From Planctomycetaceae bacterium (GTDB taxonomy: Bacteria > Planctomycetota > Planctomycetia > Pirellulales > Thermoguttaceae): a stretch of 6,240 bases of DNA. This document shows, piece after piece, positions 1-5,181 of this stretch (positions within the stretch are counted from its first letter, which is position 1; each line of letters begins with the position of its first letter). Location of the stretch: the NCBI GenBank assembly GCA_031254675.1, contig JAIRTV010000133.1, positions 1 to 6,240 of the forward strand, read 5' to 3'. Both the position numbers and the translations under genes were made by a program. Under the pieces are notes generated by a model, which was not told the DNA's origin, did no database searches, and saw only the letters and a program-made list of their open reading frames with translations.

Positions 1-47
1 AACACAAATTGCCGTCCGTAAACAGGGACTAGTCGGCTATCGCCGAC

Positions 48-70
48 GCGACCTTTCGGCGAAAGGTCGC
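48..70. repeat. 23-bp perfect palindrome, B type
   Basis: Two 11-bp arms (left arm GCGACCTTTCG) are perfectly inverted around a single central G at 59. It directly abuts the GTCGGC/GCCGAC hairpin at 32-47. The identical sequence recurs at 237-259 in copy 2. In RNA it would form a strong hairpin; in DNA it could be a dyad binding site for a dimeric protein. Confidence 0.85.
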
Positions 71-106
71 CCACCTGAAAAGAGAGGTTGTCCACCTCAA
101 AGGTAG

Positions 107-129
107 GTGATGTTTCGACGAAACATCAC
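107..129. repeat. 23-bp perfect palindrome, D type
   Basis: Two 11-bp arms (left arm GTGATGTTTCG) are inverted around a central A at 118. It shares the TTTCGNCGAAA core and spacing of the palindrome at 48-70, but three positions per arm differ and each change is matched in the opposite arm. It directly abuts the hairpin at 130-145, mirroring the left half of the unit. Confidence 0.85.
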
Positions 130-236
130 GTCGGCGTTAGCCGACCAGCCTCTGTGTTGAGAAGTAAATCAAAATACAAACCACTCGGCAACACAAATTG
201 CCGTCCGTAAACAGGGACTAGTCGGCTATCGCCGAC

Positions 237-259
237 GCGACCTTTCGGCGAAAGGTCGC
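237..259. repeat. 23-bp perfect palindrome, B type (copy 2)
   Basis: This is identical to the palindrome at 48-70: 11-bp arms around a central G at 248, following directly on the hairpin at 221-236. Confidence 0.85.
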
Positions 260-295
260 CCACCTGAAAAGAGAGGTTGCCCACCTCAAAGGTAG

Positions 296-318
296 GAGAT
301 GTTTCGCCGAAACATCAC
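296..318. repeat. 23-bp palindrome, D type, with one broken pair (copy 2)
   Basis: This corresponds to 107-129, with centre C at 307. Position 297 is A instead of T, so the second pair of the stem is lost, leaving nine contiguous inner pairs. It shows that this copy has begun to drift. Confidence 0.8.
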
Positions 319-385
319 GTCGGCGTTAGCCGACCAGCCTCTGTGTTCGGACTGCAATTTGTGTTGCCAAACGGTTTGGAATCTG

Positions 386-484
386 ATTGCCAGCCGACCA
401 CAGAGGCAGTGATGTTTCGGCGAAACATCACCCACCAAATAGACGTCGGCGATAGCCGACTTGACCCTGTTTGCCGAAAATTGT
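386..484. repeat. Inverted, internally deleted repeat copy 3
   Basis: Read against the reverse complement of 187-368, this stretch aligns in the same order with gaps. An ATTGC...CACAGAGGC segment (386-406) matches the inverted end region. It is followed by a D-type perfect palindrome with central G at 420 (409-431), a GTCGGC/GCCGAC hairpin (445-460), and CCCTGTTT (465-472), the complement of AAACAGGG in copies 1 and 2. One GTCGGC hairpin, the B-type palindrome and most of the central section are missing. It is thus an older, degraded copy in the opposite orientation. The outer limits are approximate. Confidence 0.65.
409..431. repeat. 23-bp perfect palindrome, D type (copy 3)
   Basis: The 11-bp arms (GTGATGTTTCG and its complement) surround a central G at 420. 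The arms match those at 107-129 while the centre differs (A in copy 1, C in copy 2, G here). The palindrome is intact even though the surrounding copy is degraded. Confidence 0.8.
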
Positions 485-533
485 CTCAAAGGTGGGTGAA
501 AACCCTTCGGCGAAACATCACCTACCTTTGGAG
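485..533. repeat. Repeat fragment forming a 13-bp hairpin downstream of flhA
   Basis: CAAAGGTGGGTGA at 487-499 pairs with TCACCTACCTTTG at 518-530. Twelve of 13 pairs are Watson-Crick; position 494/524 is G-A read as a duplex partner set, giving G-U in plus-strand RNA only if 523-524 slip, otherwise a single mismatch. The 18-nt loop holds the TTCGGCGAA core of the palindromes. The sequence derives from the central plus D-type part of the repeat unit. It begins about 35 bp beyond the flhA stop codon, so flhA transcripts that read through would carry this stem near their 3' end. No T-run follows it on the minus strand, so it does not look like a classical intrinsic terminator. Confidence 0.6.
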
Positions 534-565
534 CAGACCAATATAAAGAGCAGTTCTATTTTTGT

Positions 566-2659
566 TTACAGCGTCACCACGCCAACTCCAACAACTTGCG
601 TGTCGTGAGTGATTTCCGTGTAACTCAGAACAATAAGACCCGGTATGGTCGCACTCGTCATTTGCTTCAAAGCAGTACGAATTTGCGGATTAACCAGAAC
701 CAACGGCGGTAAATTCATTTGCGTCAGTTTGTCCAATTCCGACAAAATCTTCTTGCAAAGATGTTCAATCGCATTCGGCGAAAGTCGAACATATAAACCT
801 TGCTCACTGTGTTCGAATCCGGCACGAACCTGATCCTCCAACGCCGGATCAAGCAAAACAACATTGAGAACATTATTCTCATCACGATATCGCGTACTAA
901 TTGTTCGAGCTAATTTGGTTCGGACATAAGTCGCCAGAAGAATAGGGTCTTTGGTCTTCGCCCCGTAATCACCCAACACTTCCAAAATCGTTCCCAATTG
1001 CCGAATCGGAACTTGTTCCCGCAATAACAATTGGAGCACCTGTTGAACCACCCCCAATGTCAATACCTTCGACAACAACTCATCAACCACCGCCGGACTC
1101 GTCTTTTTAAGTTCATCAAGCAAATGTTGTGTGGCATCGCGCGTCAAAATTTCGTCAGCGTGTTTTCTAATAACTTCCAAAAGATGTGTTGCGATTACAG
1201 CACCCGGTTCAACAACCGTGTAACCAAAAATTTCCGCTTGATCTTTTGTTGTGCCGTCAATCCAGAGAGCAGGTGTTCCGAATGCCGGATCAAGTGTTTC
1301 GATTCCTTGCACTTGACCTGTTGCCACACCGGAATCCATAGCAAGATACATGTCAGGATAAACCATTCCCAACGCCACCGGTTGTCCGGCAATCTTGATG
1401 CGGTATTGAAGTTGGTCGAGTTGGAACGAATCGCGAATCCGCACCCGCGGCAAAATAATCCCAATCTCCGACGCCACCTCCTTGCGAAGACGATGAATCC
1501 GATCCAACAAATCCCCTCCCCGCGCCGGATCCGCCAACGGAATCAATCCCACTCCAACCTCCAACTCCATCGGATCAATTTTCAAATAATCCTCAACCTG
1601 TTCTTCCGCTTGCTTTGTTTTTTCGGCTTCGGCTTGAGCAACATGACTCTCTTCCGCCAACCGAACCGCTTTCGCCTTGCGCGTCATAATCAACGCCAAT
1701 CCAATTGAACTCAAAGCAATCGTCCAAAGCGGCATCTTAGGCAAATCCGTCAACGTCAAAATAAAAAGAAAAAACGCCGTCAACAATAAAACAACCGGTT
1801 TTGAAAGAAGTTGCCCAATAAACTGTTCGGGGAGATTCGTGCTGTGACTGCTGCGAGTAACCAACAAACCCGTCGCAATCGAAATCAACAACGCAGGAAC
1901 TTGACTGACCAAACCATCACCAATTGTCAAACGGGTAAAAATTGTCGCCGCTTCCTGCAACCCCATACCGTATTCAATCATGCCAATAAAAAGTCCACCA
2001 AGAACATTAACCAAAGTAATCACTATTCCCGCAATCGCATCACCACGCACAAACTTACCGGCACCATCCATTGCGCCGAAAAAATCCGCTGATTGTGTAA
2101 TTTCTTCACGTCGTCGTTTGGCTTCGCGTTCGTCAATGATTCCGGCGTTCAGATCGGCGTCGATTGCCATTTGACGCCCAGGCATCGCGTCCAATGTAAA
2201 CCGCGCCGCCACTTCGCTCACCCGTGTTGCGCCTTTCGTAATCACAACAAATTGAATCACAACAATAATAATAAAAATAATCAATCCAACAATAATACTA
2301 CCACTCGCAACAAAATCAGCAAAATTCTTAATGACTTCACCGGCGGCGTATTCGCCGTCGATATTGGCGCGGGTTAAAATCAATCGGGTCGAAGCAATAT
2401 TCAGCACAAGACGGAACAAGGTCGTCGCCAACAAAATCGTCGGGAAAATACTAAAATCCAACGGTTTAGTCACAAAAAGAGTTGTGAGCAGAATAATAAC
2501 CGCAATAGCAATATTCATGGAAAGAAACACATCCATCAATATTGTTGGCAATGGCACAAAAATAATCAGAATACTTGCCGAAATCACAAGCGGCAGAAGC
2601 AAGTCAACAACTCGCCCTCTTTTAAGAAATCCCTGAATTTGCGCAATAACTCCATTCAT
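566..2659 (-). CDS. flhA: Flagellar biosynthesis protein FlhA
   Basis: FlhA is the large inner-membrane protein of the flagellar type III export gate. It couples proton flow to export and its cytosolic ring receives chaperone-substrate complexes. The N-terminal half shows about eight hydrophobic segments (roughly residues 19-38, 42-63, 70-90, 119-141, 207-227, 248-267, 288-304 and 309-325). The FHIPEP-family cytoplasmic loop lies at 143-173 and contains FTLDAMPGRQMAIDADL. A charged linker (about 327-358) leads into the cytosolic domain, which ends in the typical LSYTEI...VGVV tail. The first ATG (2657-2659) gives 697 residues, the usual FlhA length. The frame stays open up to a TTG at 2788, which would add 43 residues. 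I rejected that start because the added part is T-rich, partly low-complexity, and no family feature needs it. No clear ribosome binding site precedes either start. A secretion-system SctV homologue is possible but less likely. No other flagellar gene is visible here. Confidence 0.93.
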   Translation of the reverse strand: MNGVIAQIQGFLKRGRVVDLLLPLVISASILIIFVPLPTILMDVFLSMNIAIAVIILLTTLFVTKPLDFSIFPTILLATTLFRLVLNIASTRLILTRANIDGEYAAGEVIKNFADFVASGSIIVGLIIFIIIVVIQFVVITKGATRVSEVAARFTLDAMPGRQMAIDADLNAGIIDEREAKRRREEITQSADFFGAMDGAGKFVRGDAIAGIVITLVNVLGGLFIGMIEYGMGLQEAATIFTRLTIGDGLVSQVPALLISIATGLLVTRSSHSTNLPEQFIGQLLSKPVVLLLTAFFLFILTLTDLPKMPLWTIALSSIGLALIMTRKAKAVRLAEESHVAQAEAEKTKQAEEQVEDYLKIDPMELEVGVGLIPLADPARGGDLLDRIHRLRKEVASEIGIILPRVRIRDSFQLDQLQYRIKIAGQPVALGMVYPDMYLAMDSGVATGQVQGIETLDPAFGTPALWIDGTTKDQAEIFGYTVVEPGAVIATHLLEVIRKHADEILTRDATQHLLDELKKTSPAVVDELLSKVLTLGVVQQVLQLLLREQVPIRQLGTILEVLGDYGAKTKDPILLATYVRTKLARTISTRYRDENNVLNVVLLDPALEDQVRAGFEHSEQGLYVRLSPNAIEHLCKKILSELDKLTQMNLPPLVLVNPQIRTALKQMTSATIPGLIVLSYTEITHDTQVVGVGVVTL

Positions 2660-2806
2660 AAACGGAACTATAAAAATTATGCCCAAAAAAATCCAGAGCA
2701 CTTTCAAAAAAACAAAAAAAGATTCCGCAGTTCGCAAGCTAACGTGTGAACTTAGATAAACAAAGTAAACAAATTCGCAACTCGGCAACTGTTCGGGTTA
2801 AAACTT
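2660..2806 (-). other. Gap between ABC ATPase gene and flhA
   Basis: These 147 bp separate the ABC ATPase stop from the flhA ATG. The gap includes two A-runs on the plus strand at 2705-2719 (T-runs on the transcribed-sense minus strand). I found no stem just ahead of those T-runs, so no intrinsic terminator is supported, and no convincing -35/-10 pair for a separate flhA promoter. If flhA instead began at the TTG at 2788, the gap would shrink to 18 bp and coupling of the two genes would be more likely. Confidence 0.4.
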
Positions 2807-3712
2807 TTAACGAACTCCTCGCACAGAATCACAATAAATTTGTCCTAATTGATTTGTTGTTGCCGATACCGCCCAATCAGCGAACCCTTTGTCCGGCACA
2901 ACAATTTTAATCGGCAACTCAGGATGATCCGCCAATTGGAAATGAATTCCATAGATGTTGTGTAGATTTTCTTGAGTCATTAACGATGACGGTTGACCGT
3001 CGAAAACGATATTGCCGGAATTTAGGGCAATCACATGAGTTGACTCCATCGCAGCACGATTAACATCATGCGTAATTTCAATAATCGTTTTGGCTTGCCT
3101 TTGGTGGAAAATTCGAAGCCATTGACCAATTTCACGCTGATGTTTGTAGTCAAGATAAGTCGTCGGTTCGTCAAGACACAACACATCCGTCTGTTGCGCC
3201 AATGCCGCCGCCAATTGAACCTTTTGCATTTCACCACCGCTCAACGTCTCAACAAAACGATCCGCCAAATGCATAATATCCATCAACCGCATTGCTTCTT
3301 CGACGATTTGTTGGTCGGTTTCGGAAATAGACGAAAGCGGTCTCAAATGTGGATACCGCCCCATCTCAACACGTTGCCGCACCGTAAACGCAAAAATCCC
3401 CGGCACAAATTGCTGAACATAAGCGATTCGTCGTGCTAATTCCCGCTGTGATACTTTCCGAATCGGTTGACCCTCAAATAAAATCTCGCCCGTCCACAAA
3501 TTCAAAAGATTATCAAGACATTTCAGCAAAGTCGATTTACCGGCTCCGTTGGCGCCGATAATAGTCAAGTGTTCGCCCCGAACAACATCAAACGATACCG
3601 CATTCAATAACGTTTTGGTTTTCCGTTTTACCGTGAGGTTGCGGACTGACAACAACGGACTCAATATCGGAATATGATTGGTTTTGTCCGTATTAACAAC
3701 ACTGTTGGGCAT
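2807..3712 (-). CDS. ABC transporter ATP-binding protein, FecE/FhuC/BtuD type
   Basis: This is a 301-residue cytoplasmic ATPase that would power an import permease. All core motifs are present in order: Walker A GANGAGKST at 53-61, Q-loop VQQ at 99-101, signature LSGGE at 157-161, Walker B VLCLDEP at 177-183, D-loop LD at 187-188, and H-loop His215 in EITHD. Overall spacing, the TVRQRVEMGRYPH segment after the Q-loop and the DVNRAA segment after the H-loop resemble ATPases of the iron-siderophore, haem and cobalamin importers (FecCD partner family). The protein is somewhat longer than usual for this family: about 20 residues precede the first strand, and a C-terminal tail of some 35 residues follows the ATPase fold. 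The substrate cannot be read from the ATPase alone. No FecCD-type permease or binding-protein gene adjoins it: upstream is divergent prfA and downstream is flhA. The ATG at 3712 is chosen as the first ATG of the frame; there is no good Shine-Dalgarno sequence. Confidence 0.88.
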   Translation of the reverse strand: MPNSVVNTDKTNHIPILSPLLSVRNLTVKRKTKTLLNAVSFDVVRGEHLTIIGANGAGKSTLLKCLDNLLNLWTGEILFEGQPIRKVSQRELARRIAYVQQFVPGIFAFTVRQRVEMGRYPHLRPLSSISETDQQIVEEAMRLMDIMHLADRFVETLSGGEMQKVQLAAALAQQTDVLCLDEPTTYLDYKHQREIGQWLRIFHQRQAKTIIEITHDVNRAAMESTHVIALNSGNIVFDGQPSSLMTQENLHNIYGIHFQLADHPELPIKIVVPDKGFADWAVSATTNQLGQIYCDSVRGVR

Positions 3713-4078
3713 AATTTTACAAAATCACAAAATAACGTACTAATCAATAATCAACAGAATCGTAGAATCAATCGAAATAACTTACCATTATTTTCTTGTT
3801 CTCGATTCTCTCAATCTTCCTATTTTCTTTTTTATCATTTTGACTAAGGCATTTTAATCAAAGCGATTTTTTTCTGCAAGATCGTTCTGAATCGACTGAA
3901 CACGGCAACAAATTGCGATAACGAATCGCTTGAACTTTGGCGAAATGGGAATTGGATTTTTCAACACCCCATTGTTTTGTAGTTGGAAAATATTAAAATC
4001 TGCCTAGTATTTACAAGGTTGTTGTGAAAAGTTGTTGCTGAAAGAGAGTAAAATTTTCGGGTTATTACGGAATGAATT
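3713..4078. promoter_or_regulatory. Divergent intergenic region between ABC ATPase gene and prfA
   Basis: This 366-bp AT-rich stretch has no credible open frame and should hold the promoters of both divergent genes. Visible items are a perfect tandem 7-mer TAATCAA-TAATCAA at 3741-3754, about 30 bp upstream of the ABC gene start, and a pyrimidine-rich plus-strand tract at about 3791-3840. An 8-bp inverted repeat AAGCGATT/AATCGCTT (3861-3868 and 3924-3931) has a long 55-nt loop. Neither a convincing promoter for the minus-strand gene nor a known riboswitch fold is apparent. The tandem 7-mer could be an operator; this is only a suggestion. Confidence 0.5.
3983..4010 (+). promoter_or_regulatory. 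Candidate sigma-70-like promoter for prfA
   Basis: TTGGAA (3983-3988) and TAGTAT (4005-4010) are separated by 16 bp, about 70 bp upstream of the prfA start. An overlapping alternative is TTGTTT (3972-3977) with TAAAAT (3994-3999), also 16 bp apart. In AT-rich DNA such matches arise easily by chance, and promoter consensus in this lineage may differ, so this is a weak call. Confidence 0.25.
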
Positions 4079-5158
4079 ATGCGTAAATTACTTGACGAAA
4101 CATTATCGCGGTTTGAAGAGCTTGAAAGTCAAATGGCAATGCCGGAAGTTTTAGCGGATTCGCACAAACTCCAACTGGTTGCCAGAGAACACGGAACAAT
4201 CGCCAAAATGGCAACAAAATATCGGCGTTTCAAACAACTCAACGCCCAAATCGAAGAAGCAAACGAAATGCTTCATTCGCCGGATTTGGAAATGCGCGAA
4301 CTTGCCGAAATGGAAATTCCCGAACTCAAAACCGAACGCGAAACTCTTTGGAACGAACTCCTTGATATGACGATTGGCGGCGCAGACGCCAATCGTGCTA
4401 ATCTTGTTCTTGAAATTCGCGCCGGAACCGGAGGTGATGAAGCCGCCTTGTTCGCCCGCGATCTGTACGAAATGTATAAACATTATTGCGAAGATCGAGG
4501 TTGGAAAGTTGAAATATTATCGTATAACCCAACCGAACTCGGCGGTTTCAAAGAAATGGTACTCGGTGTGGATGGCGAAGGTTGTTTCCGGAATTTGCAG
4601 TTCGAAAGCGGAGGGCATCGTGTTCAGCGTGTTCCCGAAACCGAAGCAAAAGGACGAATTCATACCTCCGCCGCAACTGTCGCCGTCATGGCAGAACCGG
4701 AAGATGTAGAAATTGACCTCAAACCGGAAGATTATCGCAAAGATTTGTATTGCTCCAGCGGTCCCGGCGGACAACACGTCAATAAAACCTCTTCCGCCGT
4801 CCGATTAACTCATTTCGCAACCGGAATTGTGGTTGCCTGCCAAGATGAACGAAGTCAACACAAAAATTTTGCCAAAGCATTGCGGATTCTCAAATCACGA
4901 CTCTACGAAACCAAACGCGACGAAGAACAAAAAAAACGCGCCGAAGAACGTCTCAGTAAAATCGGAAGCGGTGACCGTAGCGAACGAATCCGAACTTACA
5001 ACTTTCCTGAAAATCGTGTTACAGATCACCGAATCGGTTTGACATTGTACAAACTCGATACCATTCTCGCCGGCAATCTCGCGCCGGTTATCGACGGACT
5101 CTTAGAATATGAACGCCAAGAACTCCGAAGCGCATTCGGAAATACCGACGTATCGTAA
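4079..5158 (+). CDS. prfA: Peptide chain release factor 1 (RF1)
   Basis: RF1 recognises UAA and UAG stop codons in the ribosomal A site and triggers peptide release. The 359 residues match the usual RF1 length. The N-terminal helical domain is followed by the LEIRAGTGGDEAALFA block (111-126). The codon-recognition tripeptide of the RF1 PxT type is Pro-Glu-Thr at 186-188, inside RVPETEAKGRIHTSAATVAV. The catalytic GGQ lies at 230-232 in SSGPGGQHVNKTSSAVR. DERSQHKN (256-263) and RIRTYNFPENRVTDHRIG (303-320) are characteristic of class I release factors. PxT rather than SPF at the recognition site excludes RF2. The residue before GGQ is Pro instead of the Ala of E. coli RF1, a variant known in other phyla. 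The ATG at 4079 is used; an ATG at 4072 is out of frame. Only a weak ACGGA precedes the start. prmC, which modifies the GGQ glutamine and often follows prfA, is not downstream here. Confidence 0.97.
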   Translation: MRKLLDETLSRFEELESQMAMPEVLADSHKLQLVAREHGTIAKMATKYRRFKQLNAQIEEANEMLHSPDLEMRELAEMEIPELKTERETLWNELLDMTIGGADANRANLVLEIRAGTGGDEAALFARDLYEMYKHYCEDRGWKVEILSYNPTELGGFKEMVLGVDGEGCFRNLQFESGGHRVQRVPETEAKGRIHTSAATVAVMAEPEDVEIDLKPEDYRKDLYCSSGPGGQHVNKTSSAVRLTHFATGIVVACQDERSQHKNFAKALRILKSRLYETKRDEEQKKRAEERLSKIGSGDRSERIRTYNFPENRVTDHRIGLTLYKLDTILAGNLAPVIDGLLEYERQELRSAFGNTDVS

Positions 5159-5181
5159 CAAAAGATCCTCAATAAACGCAA
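5159..5181. other. Short convergent gap between prfA and regulator gene
   Basis: Only 23 bp separate the TAA of prfA from the TAG of the minus-strand regulator. The gap contains no stem-loop or T-run, so neither gene has a visible intrinsic terminator between them. The transcripts may overlap at their 3' ends. Confidence 0.5.

Larger units (their letters stand above)
1..158. repeat. Palindromic repeat unit, direct copy 1 (158 bp)
   Basis: This stretch recurs at 190-347 with an offset of 189 bp and only three substitutions (91 t/c, 108 t/a, 118 a/c). Inside it are four self-complementary modules arranged as mirror images. They are a GTCGGC/GCCGAC hairpin at 32-47, a 23-bp palindrome at 48-70, a second 23-bp palindrome at 107-129, and another GTCGGC/GCCGAC hairpin at 130-145. 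The central part (71-106) carries short CCACCT/AGGT complementarity. Its left end coincides with the window edge, so the copy may extend further left. On the right, similarity stops after TCTGTGTT at 158, where copy 2 continues into its inverted end. It encodes no convincing protein. A non-autonomous mobile (MITE-like) or REP-like element is the likeliest class; this is inference. Confidence 0.85.
187..368. repeat. MITE-like element with 21-bp inverted ends, containing repeat copy 2
   Basis: Positions 187-207 and 348-368 are inverted repeats of 21 bp with one mismatch; the outer 15 bp (GGCAACACAAATTGC against GCAATTTGTGTTGCC) are perfect. Between them lies the second copy of the 158-bp unit (190-347), again with hairpins at 221-236 and 319-334 and palindromes at 237-259 and 296-318. 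The whole 182-bp piece is therefore a nested imperfect palindrome. Size, inverted ends and lack of coding content fit a miniature inverted-repeat element. I see no clear target-site duplication: the flanks read ...CCACTC on the left and AAACGG... on the right. No transposase gene is in the window, so mobility is unproven. The short open frames crossing it on both strands are by-products of the palindromes. Confidence 0.75.

Noticed and set aside
1..347. CRISPR array
   Set aside because: The repeat is 158 bp with only two good copies and one 31-bp interval; there are no regular spacers and no cas gene.
277..546. An 89-residue plus-strand open frame, and a 67-residue minus-strand frame at 286-489, over the repeats
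   Set aside because: Both run through palindromic repeats, so the same peptide motifs (such as MFRRNIT) appear on both strands and repeat within each frame. This is a by-product of the inverted repeats and shows no protein family character.
1031..1708. 225-residue plus-strand open frame antisense to flhA
   Set aside because: It lies wholly within the conserved flhA coding region, has low-complexity Arg/Asn/Gln-rich content and no recognisable domain; it is a shadow of flhA.
2698..2725. Intrinsic terminator of the ABC gene at the minus-strand T-runs
   Set aside because: No stable GC-rich stem lies directly before the T-runs.
3815..3850. Fur-box-like AATGATAA in the region upstream of the ABC ATPase gene
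   Set aside because: Only about 8 bases match with no inverted partner, which is expected by chance in AT-rich DNA.
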